Of a stretch of DNA of 64,000 nucleotides, positions 34,130-43,931 are shown piece after piece. A model generated the notes under the pieces. That model searched no databases and was not told where the DNA came from. It saw only the letters and a program-made list of their open reading frames with translations. The stretch lies in assembly GCA_016709965.1 (NCBI GenBank), contig JADJLT010000006.1, positions 620,001 through 684,000 of the forward strand. The letters run 5' to 3'. The position numbers and the translations under genes were made by a program. Each line of letters opens with the position of its first letter. Positions within the stretch are counted from its first letter, which is position 1. This DNA is from Betaproteobacteria bacterium (GTDB taxonomy: Bacteria > Pseudomonadota > Gammaproteobacteria > Burkholderiales > Rhodocyclaceae).

Positions 34130-35050
34130 ATGCGCGTCTTTCGCGGCCACTCGCGTCCTGTTCCTGCTCCAGTTGTGCTCGCCATCGGCAATTTCGATGG
34201 CGTTCATCTTGGGCATGTCGCCTTGGTGAAACGTTTGGCTGAGGTGGCTGAAAATACTCAATTGGCACCAACCGTGTTGACTTTTGAGCCCCATCCTCGC
34301 GAATTTTTTGCGCCCGCGTCGGCGCCAGCCCGTTTGACGACTTTACGCGAAAAGCTGGAGCTGCTGGGTGAGTCAGGCGCACGCCAGGCCATGATTTGCC
34401 CGTTCAATGCCAGTTTCGCCGCCTTGTCAGCCGACGAGTTTATCGACCAGGTGCTGGTTCGTGGCTGTCAGGTGCGGCATTTGATTATTGGCGACGATTT
34501 TCGCTTCGGTCGTGGCCGGACTGGCGATTTTACGCTTTTGCAGGAGGCCGGCCGGCGCTTCGGCTTTGCCGTTGAGGCGATGGGCAGCGTGATGCTGGAC
34601 GGTGTGCGTGTTTCCAGTTCGGCGATTCGCCAGGCGCTGCTTGCCGGTGACATGGCGCATGCGGCACGCCTGTTGGGGCGACCGTACATTATGGATGGCC
34701 AAGTCTCACATGGCCAGAAGCTGGGGCGGCAGATCGGTTTTGCCACGGCCAACCTGCGTATCAAGCACAATCCATTGCCGATGAGCGGCGTCTTTGCCGT
34801 TGAGGTCAGTGGGCTAGGGGCCAAGCCGCTGCCCGGCGTTGCCAACCTCGGTATTCGCCCGACCGTGGACGGGACTCGGCCACTACTGGAAGTGCATCTC
34901 TTCGATTTCGACCGCGATATCTATGGCGCGCACATCTCTGTTCGTTTCGTCCACAAGTTGCGCAACGAACAACGGTTTCCCAATATTGACGCCCTCAAGG
35001 CGCAGATCGCAGCGGATGCTGCGAATGCCCGGGCTTTTTTCGAGCTGTGA
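34130..35050 (+). CDS. ribF: bifunctional riboflavin kinase / FMN adenylyltransferase
   Basis: 306 residues. The N-terminal nucleotidyltransferase domain has AIGNFDGVHLGHVALV and IIGDDFRFGRGRTGD followed by SSSAIRQALLAGD. The C-terminal kinase domain (about 185-306) has GRQIGFATANL and GVANLGIRPTV. It makes FMN and FAD. First gene of ribF-ileS-lspA-fkpB-ispH, the order seen in E. coli. Confidence 0.96.
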   Translation: MRVFRGHSRPVPAPVVLAIGNFDGVHLGHVALVKRLAEVAENTQLAPTVLTFEPHPREFFAPASAPARLTTLREKLELLGESGARQAMICPFNASFAALSADEFIDQVLVRGCQVRHLIIGDDFRFGRGRTGDFTLLQEAGRRFGFAVEAMGSVMLDGVRVSSSAIRQALLAGDMAHAARLLGRPYIMDGQVSHGQKLGRQIGFATANLRIKHNPLPMSGVFAVEVSGLGAKPLPGVANLGIRPTVDGTRPLLEVHLFDFDRDIYGAHISVRFVHKLRNEQRFPNIDALKAQIAADAANARAFFEL

Positions 35051-35059
35051 GCATGCAAA

Positions 35060-37858
35060 ATGGCTGATTATAAAGATACCCTGAATCTTCCGGATACGGC
35101 TTTTCCGATGCGCGGAGATCTGCCCAAGCGCGAGCCGCAGTGGGTTGCCCAATGGCAACAGAAAAAACTCTATCACCGCATCCGGGAGATCAGTGCCGGT
35201 CGTCCCCGTTTTGTGCTGCACGACGGCCCTCCGTACGCTAACGGCGATATTCACATTGGTCACGCGGTCAACAAGGTTTTGAAAGACATCATTGTTCGCT
35301 CGAAGACACTGAGCGGCTTTGACGCGCCTTATGTGCCGGGCTGGGATTGTCACGGCCTGCCGATTGAACACCAGATCGAGAAGCTGCACGGCAAGAACAT
35401 TCCTGCCGACAAGGTGCGTGAGTTGTCGCGCGCCTATGCCGCCGAGCAGGTCGAGCGCCAGAAGAAGGATTTCATCCGTCTTGGCGTGCTGGGTGATTGG
35501 GGCAATCCTTATCTGACCATGAATTTCAAGGCCGAAGCTGGCGAGATCCGCGCGCTGGGCAAGATTCTGGAGCAGGGCTACCTCTATCAGGGGCTGAAAC
35601 CGGTGAACTGGTGCCTGGACTGCGGCTCTGCCCTCGCTGAAGCCGAAGTTGAGTACGAAGACAAGAACTCGCCGGCTATCGATGTTGCCTTCGAAGTGCA
35701 TGAAAACCACGCGGCCAAATTGGCTGCAGCATTTGGTCTGACCCACCTGCGCGGCCCTGCATTTGCCGTCATCTGGACGACCACGCCGTGGACGCTTCCG
35801 GCCAACGAAGCCGTCAGCGTGCATCCGGAACTGACGTATGACCTGATCGAAACTGAAAAAGGCGCCTTGATTCTGGTTCGTGACCTGGCTGAGTCCGCAC
35901 TGAACCGTTATGAGCTGGAAGGCATCACCCTTGGTTCCTGCACAGGCGAGAAGCTCGACCAGATTTTGCTCAAGCACCCGTTTCAGAATCGTGACGTAGC
36001 CATCATTTGCGGTACGCACGTGACGACCGAGGCTGGTACCGGCCTGGTGCATACCGCGCCGGCACATGGCGTGGATGACTACAACATCGGCAAGAAATAT
36101 GGTCTGCCGGTGAATAATCCGGTCGCCAATGACGGCCGCTTCATCAGCACGACGCCCGCCTTGTCGGTCGGTGAGCTGGCTGGCAAGACGGTTTGGGAAG
36201 CCAACCCGTTGGTGCTGCAGGAGCTGGAATCCCGCGGTCGACTGTTAAAAAACGAAAAAATCAAACACAGCTACCCGCACTGCTGGCGCCACAAAACACC
36301 GATCATCTTCCGCGCGACGACGCAGTGGTTTATCGGCATGGACAACAAGACGACTGAAGATGCGTCGACGCTACGGTGGATTGCCGAACGCGCTGTTGAT
36401 GAAACGCAGTTTTATCCGGCCTGGGGCCGCGCGCGTCTTGAAGGCATGATGAAGACTCGCCCGGACTGGTGCGTTTCGCGCCAGCGTAACTGGGGCGTAC
36501 CGATTCCGTTCTTCCTGCACAAGGAAACCGGCAAGCCGCATCCGCGGACGGCAGAGTTGATTGAGCTGGTCGCCCAGCGGGTCGAGAAGGCCGGTATCGA
36601 AGCATGGTTTAGTCTGGATGCCGCCGAATTGCTGGGCGCCGAGGCCGATCAATACGTCCAGATGAAGGACACGCTGGATGTCTGGTTCGATTCCGGCACG
36701 ACGCACTGGCACGTCATGCGCGGCTCACATGCGGCTGAGCATACCTATCCGGCGGATCTCTACCTTGAAGGCTCTGACCAGCATCGCGGCTGGTTCCAGT
36801 CATCGTTGCTTTCCGGTTGTGCCATTGATGGCCGTGCGCCCTACAAGGCACTGCTGACCCACGGCTTCGTGGTCGACGGCAAAGGGCACAAGATGTCCAA
36901 GTCCAAAGGCAATGTCATCGCACCGCAGCAGGTCTCGGACAAGATGGGTGCTGACATCCTGCGCCTGTGGACGGCATCGACCGATTACTCCGGTGAGCTG
37001 ACCATTTCCGACGAAATCTTGAAGCGCGTCGTCGAAGGCTACCGCCGTATCCGCAACACGCTGCGCTTCCTGCTGGCCAATATTTCTGATTTCGATGCCG
37101 CCACGGATATGCTGCCGCTCGATCAGTGGCTGGAAATCGATCGATACGCGCTAGCTTTGACGCGCGACCTGCAGGAAAGCTGTCGTGGTGACTACGACCG
37201 CTACGAATTCCACCGAGTCGTGCAGGCGCTACAGATGTTCTGTTCGGAAGATCTTGGCGGTTTCTACCTCGATATTCTTAAAGATCGTCTATACACGACT
37301 GCGCCGAAGTCCGTGGCTCGCCGTTCCGCTCAGTCGGCGCTGTGGCAAATCACGCAGGCGTTTGTCCGCCTGCTGGCGCCGATTACCGCTTTTACAGCGG
37401 AAGAGGTCTGGCTGGTGCTGACGGGTAAGGCTGACGACTCAGTCATGTTCCAGCAATGGCACGAGCTTCCCGTTCAAGCGGGGGAGGGTGAATTGCTAGC
37501 CAAGTGGGCGCTGATCCGCTCGGTACGTGCAGACGTGACCAAGGCGCTTGAAGCTCAGCGCGAAGCCGGCAAGATTGGCTCGGCACTGCAAGCTGCAGTA
37601 GAAATCCATTGCTCAGGCGAAAAATACGATGCCCTGGCAACGCTGGGCGAAGATTTGAAATTCGTCCTTATTTGCTCGTCGACCGTGGCAATCCGCGATG
37701 ACAACGAACAAGTCATCGCCACGCCACTTGAACATGCCAAATGCGAGCGTTGCTGGCATGTTCGCGAGGACGTCGGCACCCATACCGAACATCCGGGCCT
37801 GTGTGGTCGTTGCATCAGTAACCTGTACGGTGAAGGCGAGGCGCGTGCGCATGCCTAG
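35060..37858 (+). CDS. ileS: isoleucyl-tRNA synthetase
   Basis: 932 residues, class I synthetase. HIGH-type motif in PPYANGDIHIGHAVNKVL, KMSKS in GHKMSKSKGNVIAP, and editing-domain TTTPWTLPANEAV. The C-terminal zinc site CERCWHVRED...CGRC is complete, so this is the bacterial type 1 enzyme. Begins 9 nt after ribF; its end overlaps lspA by 8 bp. Confidence 0.98.
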   Translation: MADYKDTLNLPDTAFPMRGDLPKREPQWVAQWQQKKLYHRIREISAGRPRFVLHDGPPYANGDIHIGHAVNKVLKDIIVRSKTLSGFDAPYVPGWDCHGLPIEHQIEKLHGKNIPADKVRELSRAYAAEQVERQKKDFIRLGVLGDWGNPYLTMNFKAEAGEIRALGKILEQGYLYQGLKPVNWCLDCGSALAEAEVEYEDKNSPAIDVAFEVHENHAAKLAAAFGLTHLRGPAFAVIWTTTPWTLPANEAVSVHPELTYDLIETEKGALILVRDLAESALNRYELEGITLGSCTGEKLDQILLKHPFQNRDVAIICGTHVTTEAGTGLVHTAPAHGVDDYNIGKKYGLPVNNPVANDGRFISTTPALSVGELAGKTVWEANPLVLQELESRGRLLKNEKIKHSYPHCWRHKTPIIFRATTQWFIGMDNKTTEDASTLRWIAERAVDETQFYPAWGRARLEGMMKTRPDWCVSRQRNWGVPIPFFLHKETGKPHPRTAELIELVAQRVEKAGIEAWFSLDAAELLGAEADQYVQMKDTLDVWFDSGTTHWHVMRGSHAAEHTYPADLYLEGSDQHRGWFQSSLLSGCAIDGRAPYKALLTHGFVVDGKGHKMSKSKGNVIAPQQVSDKMGADILRLWTASTDYSGELTISDEILKRVVEGYRRIRNTLRFLLANISDFDAATDMLPLDQWLEIDRYALALTRDLQESCRGDYDRYEFHRVVQALQMFCSEDLGGFYLDILKDRLYTTAPKSVARRSAQSALWQITQAFVRLLAPITAFTAEEVWLVLTGKADDSVMFQQWHELPVQAGEGELLAKWALIRSVRADVTKALEAQREAGKIGSALQAAVEIHCSGEKYDALATLGEDLKFVLICSSTVAIRDDNEQVIATPLEHAKCERCWHVREDVGTHTEHPGLCGRCISNLYGEGEARAHA

Positions 37859-38333
37859 TGTGGGCCGTTGGTATGCGTTGGCCGGGCTGATTATCCTTCT
37901 GGATCAGCTGAGCAAGTGGGTTGTTTTGAAGAGCATCGGGTTCGGCGAAACCATCTACGTTGCGCCATTCTGGAACTGGGTGCTCGCTTTCAACCCCGGC
38001 GCTGCCTTCAGTTTTCTCGCCGACCAGCCTGGCTGGCAACGCTGGCTGTTCTCCGCGCTGGCGCTGGCCGTTTCCGGGTGGCTGGCCATCATGCTCCGTC
38101 AGCATCCGCAGCAGAAGTTGCTGTCGCTGGCGCTGGCGCTGGTCATGGGCGGTGCGCTGGGCAACGTGATTGATCGCATCCGTTTCGGTGCCGTCGTCGA
38201 TTTCATTCAGTGGCATGCCGCCGGGTATTACTGGCCTGCCTTCAACGTCGCCGATTCCGCCATTACCATTGGTGCGGTTTTGCTCGTGATTGAGCAGTTG
38301 ACCGCTACAAAAAAGAAAGAGATTTCCCGATGA
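37851..38333 (+). CDS. lspA: lipoprotein signal peptidase (signal peptidase II)
   Basis: 160 residues with four membrane spans. Catalytic Asp residues lie in NVIDRIRFGAVVDFI and FNVADSAITIG. ATG at 37851 inside the ileS end (MPSVGRWYALAG); an upstream in-frame ATG (37698) is within ileS and rejected. It cleaves prolipoprotein signal peptides. Overlaps fkpB by ATGA. Confidence 0.95.
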   Translation: MPSVGRWYALAGLIILLDQLSKWVVLKSIGFGETIYVAPFWNWVLAFNPGAAFSFLADQPGWQRWLFSALALAVSGWLAIMLRQHPQQKLLSLALALVMGGALGNVIDRIRFGAVVDFIQWHAAGYYWPAFNVADSAITIGAVLLVIEQLTATKKKEISR

Positions 38334-38761
38334 CAGCTACTGTTCGCTCAGACAGCTTCTTGACCCTGCATTACCGAATTAACGCGCTGGATGGCGAAGA
38401 ATTTCTATCCACCTTCGACATGAGCCCGGCCACCTTGCAAATGGGTAGTGGGCAACTGGCCGAAAATCTGGAGTCCGTGCTGATCGGCCTGCCGGCACAT
38501 GAACGTTTCGTCTTCGAACTTGAGCCTGCGAACGCCTTTGGCCAGCACAATGATCGTCTCGTCGAGCGCATCGCCCGTGCCGGTCTGCCAGCCGACATGG
38601 AACTCAAGGAAAATTCCGTCGTCGAATTCAGTGCCCCGAATGGCGGCACCTTCGCCGGCTTCCTGCGTGAGCTTGATGCCACGCACGCCTTGTTCGACTT
38701 CAATCACCCGATGGCCGGAAAAACGATCCGCTTCGAGGTGGAAATTATCGGAATTATGTAA
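38330..38761 (+). CDS. fkpB: FKBP-type peptidyl-prolyl isomerase, SlpA/FkpB type
   Basis: 143 residues of the SlyD-like FKBP group with the inserted-flap domain: LHYRINALDGEEFLSTFD, LPAHERFVFELEPANAFG, HPMAGKTIRFEVEI. A cytosolic isomerase/chaperone. Coupled to lspA (ATGA); its TAA directly abuts the ispH ATG. Confidence 0.93.
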   Translation: MTATVRSDSFLTLHYRINALDGEEFLSTFDMSPATLQMGSGQLAENLESVLIGLPAHERFVFELEPANAFGQHNDRLVERIARAGLPADMELKENSVVEFSAPNGGTFAGFLRELDATHALFDFNHPMAGKTIRFEVEIIGIM

Positions 38762-39682
38762 ATGCAAGTCATCCTCGCCAATCCTCGCGGCTTCTGCGCC
38801 GGAGTTGAACGCGCCATCACCATCGTTGAGCGCGCGCTCGAAAAGTTTGGTGCGCCGATCTACGTTCGCCACGAAGTCGTTCACAACAAATTTGTTTGTG
38901 ATGACCTGCGGGCCAAGGGGGCGGTCTTCATTGAAGAACTGAGCGAGGTGCCCGCTGGCAGCACGGTGATTTTCAGTGCCCATGGTGTCTCCAGGGTGGT
39001 GCGCACGGAAGCAGAAGCGCGTGGCCTGAAGGTTTTTGACGCTACCTGTCCGTTGGTGACAAAGGTGCACGTTGAAGTCGGAAAGATGCGCAATCAGACT
39101 CGAGAAGTTGTCATGATCGGCCACAAAGGGCATCCCGAAGTTGAAGGAACGATGGGGCAGAGTCAGGGGGGGATGTATCTGGTCGAGACGGCGGATGACG
39201 TTGCCTCGCTCGAAGTTAAACTCCCCGAGCAGCTCTCATTTGTTACACAAACCACGCTGTCTGTTGACGATGCATCTATCGTTATTGCAGCTCTGAAAGC
39301 CCGTTTCCCTAATATTCAGGGGCCAAAAAAAGACGACATCTGCTATGCCACCCAAAATCGCCAGGATGCCGTCAAGGCATTGGCCGAGAAATGCGATCTG
39401 GTGATCGTGGTGGGAAGCACGAACAGCTCGAATTCACGCCGCTTGAAAGAGGTTGCTGTCAGTCGTGGTATTGAAGCTTACTTGATCGATGGTCCTGACG
39501 AGGTCGATGCTGTTTGGTTGTCAGGGAAATCCAGAATCGGGGTGACCGCCGGTGCTTCTGCACCGGAGCTCCTGGTTAACCAAGTGGTGCAAAGAATTCA
39601 GATGCTGACCAAAGCCGAGATCACCCAACTTAAAGGGGTAGAGGAAAGCGTAACCTTCCCTCTGCCTTCTGCGTTGGTTTGA
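38762..39682 (+). CDS. ispH: 4-hydroxy-3-methylbut-2-enyl diphosphate reductase
   Basis: 306 residues. The three [4Fe-4S]-ligating Cys are visible in NPRGFCAGVERAI, DATCPLVTKVH and DICYATQNRQ; the substrate motif VVGSTNSSNS is intact. Last step of the MEP pathway, producing IPP and DMAPP, complementing dxs and ispA elsewhere in the window. Ends 13 bp from the convergent pilE-like stop. Confidence 0.97.
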   Translation: MQVILANPRGFCAGVERAITIVERALEKFGAPIYVRHEVVHNKFVCDDLRAKGAVFIEELSEVPAGSTVIFSAHGVSRVVRTEAEARGLKVFDATCPLVTKVHVEVGKMRNQTREVVMIGHKGHPEVEGTMGQSQGGMYLVETADDVASLEVKLPEQLSFVTQTTLSVDDASIVIAALKARFPNIQGPKKDDICYATQNRQDAVKALAEKCDLVIVVGSTNSSNSRRLKEVAVSRGIEAYLIDGPDEVDAVWLSGKSRIGVTAGASAPELLVNQVVQRIQMLTKAEITQLKGVEESVTFPLPSALV

Positions 39683-39695
39683 TCAGACACACGCC

Positions 39696-40115
39696 CTATC
39701 GCCAGCATTCCGGTCTGGCGCCAGCATCAGGGGATCGTGTTCCGGCTTGATTAATCGTTAATGTGCCGCAGACGTCGGCTAATTGAGCGCCTTGGGGCAC
39801 CATTTGAATGGTGTATTGCGTTACGGTAGGGGCAGGGTTTAATCCTGGCACATAAAAGGCTGCCACGTTCGCAGAACATCCCGGCAGTGCAACAGCATTT
39901 CCCGCAGTATCCTGGTCATAGCGCATGTTTGTCGTGAAGAACCTTTCCATGAACTGGGATAGCTCCATCATGCACCCGGCGGCCACTGCTCGACGTGTGC
40001 GTTGAATGTGTTGCTGGTAACTTGGGTAAGCCACCGCAGCAATGATGGCGATGATCACCACCACGATCATTAGCTCAATGAGTGTAAAGCCTCTAGCGTT
40101 TTTATTCCGGATCAT
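39696..40115 (-). CDS. pilE: PilE-like minor pilin
   Basis: 139 residues. Type IV prepilin leader MIRNKNARG, cleavage before Phe10 in GFTLIELMIVVVIIAIIAAV, Glu5 of the mature protein present. The C-terminal part has cysteines that may form the D-loop disulfide (GCSANV and DVCGTL). Closest in type to the minor pilin PilE at the end of fimT-pilVWX-pilY1 operons. Last gene of the leftward pilin operon. Confidence 0.9.
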   Translation of the reverse strand: MIRNKNARGFTLIELMIVVVIIAIIAAVAYPSYQQHIQRTRRAVAAGCMMELSQFMERFFTTNMRYDQDTAGNAVALPGCSANVAAFYVPGLNPAPTVTQYTIQMVPQGAQLADVCGTLTINQAGTRSPDAGARPECWR

Positions 40116-40119
40116 ACTT

Positions 40120-43100
40120 TCAATTCCTCAGTATTTCGCGCCAGGAAAGACGTCCTGACTTTTTGCCGCCCGTGTTTACCAAGACGCTCTTTGGGGCACC
40201 GCCAGATCCACCGACAACTACGCGATTGCCAATAACAATCGGCTCGCTGGGCATCCCACCGCCAAGATCTACAGATCCTGCATTAATGCCCGCTAGTCCA
40301 TCGTTGCTGAAGTTGCTGTCACCATTCAAATCGAAAAAGCCTAAAGTCAGTCGGCCGCCGGTAAATGGACTGATCGCATTCAGGTAACCTTTGCCCCCGG
40401 GAATGCAGGGATCGACGATAGGTATCATCGAGCTTGCAATCAGTGTCGGCTCAGCTAGTTTGTAGAGTTTCGAAGCAGTTACCATCCGCTCGCCGTCGGC
40501 AGGGAAGCCCGCTAGCTTCAAATCAATATACCAACCACTTTTTCCGACCATATCATTCGGGACTGCTGCGGAAAATGTACGTACTGGAAATCCATTGACT
40601 GTACCCTGTGCCAGGAGTGAACGCTGTTTCAGGCTTGCGCGATCTGCAATTTGCAATCCCTCGTCGATCAGGCCATACCATGACTGAATTTGAAGACTGC
40701 TCTGATCTGCCGATTCCTGAAATGATCCCGTTCCAAAAAATACATAGCGTTTGCCATAGTTTGAATCACCAATACTTGTATTGACAGCCACTGTTATTGG
40801 CGCGGTAATCGGTTGAATATTGTTTGACGGATCCTTCGCTACAAATAATGGCACTGAAACGGCGCCTGATTTAAGGGCAGAATCCCAAAGGGCGGAATTA
40901 TTGCTGCTTACGTCAAATTTCCAGACATTGCCTTTCAAGTCGCCAGCATAGATATAGTCGATATCTCCATCGTTATCGACGTCAATCAGGCCTGGGGCGG
41001 CCATACCGTTATCTCCACCGACACCTGTGTCAATTTTTCGGATCAATGCACCGGTTGATAGGTTGAAAATATAAAGTACGGCATTTTTGTTCGTGCTGTT
41101 GTAGCCGTTGCCTACAATCACGGCCATCGATCCATCGTTCATTTTCGCGATGCTCGGGCGACCTAGCATGTAGCCAACATCAGGATCAGCGGTGCCAAAA
41201 TTTTCCCACAAGACATTTGCGGTGCCGAACGAGGCAGGGGTGGTGACATCCAGCCCGAATAGCCCTTTACCCCCGCGCCCCAAACTGGCTACCAAATAGT
41301 TGTGCCCAGGCGTTTGTGTCGTTGTTGACACGGCGATATCACCATCGACAAAAAACTTGTGGCTGTATGAAGGCTGCGTCAAATCGAACAGTTTCGGAAT
41401 GGATGAACTCGGGAGATAAGCGAAAAGTTCAGTGCCATTTATCGCATTGAAAGCATGCAACATTCCGTCGTTTGCGCCAATGAAGACAGTGTCAGTTTCT
41501 TTTGCATAGAATGGCGACGAATGAACGATATCTCCCAGTATATTGGTTCTGTTACGCAAGGTGCCGCCTGCATTTTGCTGCTCTTTTAAGCGTATGCCGC
41601 GAATATAGCCAAGCACATCTGGATTGTTGCCCAGAAGAGCTTGATCAGCGCCGGAGAGGTTGTTCCACAGAAAAGGTACGGCGGTACCGCCCGATTTAGT
41701 GAATATTTTTCGGCTGCCAGCGGTGTAGACATAGCTGTCACCAGGAAGAGGGATATGCTCTGAGGCTTTCCAGGCTGGGATGTCGGAAACCCCCGCTGAG
41801 GTAATGGAAAGTGCTTCCAGTTCGCCCGACCATTTGCTGGTGTCATATTTTGCATTGTACACTTTTGCATCGCTGACCAACTGCGTACTGTTGGCGGAAA
41901 CTGATGATGCAGAGGCGGAACGATTGACAATATCGTCAAGTGTCCTTGTCAGGGCGTCGGCGAATTGCTGCGGATCCTGTGCGCTGAAGAATCCGCCATG
42001 GCCATTTACTGATGCATGAAGCAGATCGTCAAGCTTGGCCGCATTGGTCAGCGTCGGATCGGGCCAGTTGATATTGGCGCCTGACGTCACTGCTGCAAAA
42101 GCGTCGGTAGAGCTTATAGTCCCGCTAACCCCGAGGCCAACCCCAAAAGTGACCATGTGTTGCCAGAAGGCGGGGTCCTTGAAATTGGTCGGTACATTGT
42201 TGGCGATATTGGTGTTCAGGTCTCGCTTCCAGTAGTACATTGCGACGTCTGCTAGGGTGTTCGAGCGATTATCGGTATATGGCGAAACCGGTGCGTAAGT
42301 ATAGGTCTGCGTATACGGCGGCAGGTCCGGGTAGGTGATTTGAGCCCCCGGCGTACCATCATTGTTGGCTCGTGCGCCAGCACTGGTAGCATCCGGACCG
42401 TTCCAATAGCCATCTGTCATGAGAATCGTATAGCTCTGCCGACAAACGAGATAGGTGCTTCCTGCAGCCCCAACCCCCGGCGTTGAACTCCAAGGGCCCT
42501 TGCTGTCTGTTCGGGAGTAATACTCACCGGCGCTTTCCAACCCCTGACGCAGCGGAGTACCCGCTGCCGGAATATCATGTCCATAAAGCGTGGTGAAAAA
42601 CGTATCGCGATCAGCGCCGCTGAAAAGACGTACGCCTTTAACGATAGTGCTGGTATTGACTCCATCAACACTGCTTGACGATTTGTTGATCGCTCCAAAA
42701 CCTGTGCGTAGTTTTGTGCCCTGCGCAGCGAAGGCGCGACCGATACCGGCGCGTGCCGTCAACACACGGGAGCGGTAATACGTATACCAATTGGCAAAGT
42801 TCTGAATTTCTTTGTCATAGGCACAACCCGCCGCTGCGCAGTCTGTTCGGTCTGGATATTTGGTGAATGGTGCGTTGGCCGGTCTGATTTCGACCTTGGT
42901 GTAGCTGAGCGCACTCCAGACATTGCCGCCGTTATATTTGAAATACGTGGCAGGAAAATAGGCTCGAGTTCCCCATCCAGTAAAAAAACCATTGTCCAGA
43001 AGCCAATATCCACTTTGGTTGTTGGTGTCAACTGTCAGGTCGCGGACCCCTACAGCATGATTTGCCGCATTATGATATGCAGCGGTAGGGGTTGCGTTGG

Positions 43101-43494
43101 GCATTAGCGAGCCATCGGAGTTGCTCCAGGGCTTATAAAGAATTGCCGGGTTGTAGTACACCTTGTTGTTCGAGGAGCGAAGAAAGCGGGCATACCGATT
43201 GTTTCCATCCGAATCGACCGTGTAATTGGTGTAATCAGAAGCGCCGTAGACGCCATTTGCTCGAGGGAACATGAAATACACATACACGAAGTCGTCAGGC
43301 AATACTTCCCATTGCATTGAACCCGAATCGTCAAGAATCATCATGACATTGGGTTCGGCCGAGGTTTGCGTCTGTAACGGTGTGTCGGGGATACTCAGAG
43401 CAAGTGCAGTGCCTGAAAAAAGCAGGCTTGCAGCTATTTGTGTAAGTAGCCAGGGTTTACGCCCAAGACGTAGTGCTGATATCGAAACGGTCAT
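40120..43494 (-). CDS. pilY1: type IV pilus tip-associated adhesin PilY1
   Basis: 1124 residues with an N-terminal signal peptide (about 1-33). A VWA-like region opens NVMMILDDSGSMQWEV, with the MIDAS DxSxS-type motif DDSGSM. The C-terminal third is a PilY1 beta-propeller (NDGMLHAFNAINGTELFAYLP) with an EF-like calcium loop DVDNDGDIDYIYAGD. It primes pilus assembly and can act in surface sensing and adhesion. Base composition looks more AT-rich than the housekeeping genes around it, as is common for pilin operons. Confidence 0.95.
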   Translation of the reverse strand: MTVSISALRLGRKPWLLTQIAASLLFSGTALALSIPDTPLQTQTSAEPNVMMILDDSGSMQWEVLPDDFVYVYFMFPRANGVYGASDYTNYTVDSDGNNRYARFLRSSNNKVYYNPAILYKPWSNSDGSLMPNATPTAAYHNAANHAVGVRDLTVDTNNQSGYWLLDNGFFTGWGTRAYFPATYFKYNGGNVWSALSYTKVEIRPANAPFTKYPDRTDCAAAGCAYDKEIQNFANWYTYYRSRVLTARAGIGRAFAAQGTKLRTGFGAINKSSSSVDGVNTSTIVKGVRLFSGADRDTFFTTLYGHDIPAAGTPLRQGLESAGEYYSRTDSKGPWSSTPGVGAAGSTYLVCRQSYTILMTDGYWNGPDATSAGARANNDGTPGAQITYPDLPPYTQTYTYAPVSPYTDNRSNTLADVAMYYWKRDLNTNIANNVPTNFKDPAFWQHMVTFGVGLGVSGTISSTDAFAAVTSGANINWPDPTLTNAAKLDDLLHASVNGHGGFFSAQDPQQFADALTRTLDDIVNRSASASSVSANSTQLVSDAKVYNAKYDTSKWSGELEALSITSAGVSDIPAWKASEHIPLPGDSYVYTAGSRKIFTKSGGTAVPFLWNNLSGADQALLGNNPDVLGYIRGIRLKEQQNAGGTLRNRTNILGDIVHSSPFYAKETDTVFIGANDGMLHAFNAINGTELFAYLPSSSIPKLFDLTQPSYSHKFFVDGDIAVSTTTQTPGHNYLVASLGRGGKGLFGLDVTTPASFGTANVLWENFGTADPDVGYMLGRPSIAKMNDGSMAVIVGNGYNSTNKNAVLYIFNLSTGALIRKIDTGVGGDNGMAAPGLIDVDNDGDIDYIYAGDLKGNVWKFDVSSNNSALWDSALKSGAVSVPLFVAKDPSNNIQPITAPITVAVNTSIGDSNYGKRYVFFGTGSFQESADQSSLQIQSWYGLIDEGLQIADRASLKQRSLLAQGTVNGFPVRTFSAAVPNDMVGKSGWYIDLKLAGFPADGERMVTASKLYKLAEPTLIASSMIPIVDPCIPGGKGYLNAISPFTGGRLTLGFFDLNGDSNFSNDGLAGINAGSVDLGGGMPSEPIVIGNRVVVGGSGGAPKSVLVNTGGKKSGRLSWREILRN

Positions 43495-43517
43495 GGTCTC
43501 TTCCTCCGCGGGCGGGC

Positions 43518-43916
43518 TTACTGTCTTACGGTTAGGCGGTTAGGCGGTGTAACGAGCGGCAAGTCGATCGGGCGCTTTAATATGGTGATTTGACGGACGA
43601 CCGATCCTTCTTCGCGGTAACTGATGGATTGTCCGGCTGAGATGTTTTCTAGGCGCCCATCGACCAATTTTTTCTCGCCTTCAAGTTTTACCTGAGTCGT
43701 GCTGGATAATTTGAGCGTTGTACCATTGACTGTGACTTCGCCAGTCGGCTGAGAGACTGCAGTTACTACGCCGACCACGTCAGCCATGGCGTTTGGAGAA
43801 CAAATAGCCCCAATGCTGATGCCCAGAAGTATCGAAGAGAAAAAACGCAAAATTGAGGCGCGAATTTTCCTCTGGCAAACCGCATTTGATATTTGCTTGA
43901 AAACAATGAGTTTCAT
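43518..43916 (-). CDS. small exported protein between pilX and pilY1 (PilY2-like)
   Basis: 132 residues with a signal-like hydrophobic stretch (about 24-45, ending PNAMA). The mature part is beta-rich: VVGVVTAVSQPTGEVTVNGTTLKLSS, i.e. a short domain with the pattern of PilY2 (split here as VVGVVTAVSQPTGEVTVNG then TTLKLSS). GAGGA lies 8 nt before the ATG. In Pseudomonas PilY2 follows PilY1; here it precedes. Identity with PilY2 is tentative. Confidence 0.7.
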   Translation of the reverse strand: MKLIVFKQISNAVCQRKIRASILRFFSSILLGISIGAICSPNAMADVVGVVTAVSQPTGEVTVNGTTLKLSSTTQVKLEGEKKLVDGRLENISAGQSISYREEGSVVRQITILKRPIDLPLVTPPNRLTVRQ

Positions 43917-43931
43917 TGCTGGAGTCCTCGT

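Noticed and set aside
34883..36067. 394-residue open frame on the minus strand
   Set aside because: Antisense to ribF and ileS, both certain; crosses their junction.
38292..38316. GTTGACCGCTACAAAAAAG at the lspA end
   Set aside because: Shares only GTTGACCG with the dispersed motif; flanks differ.
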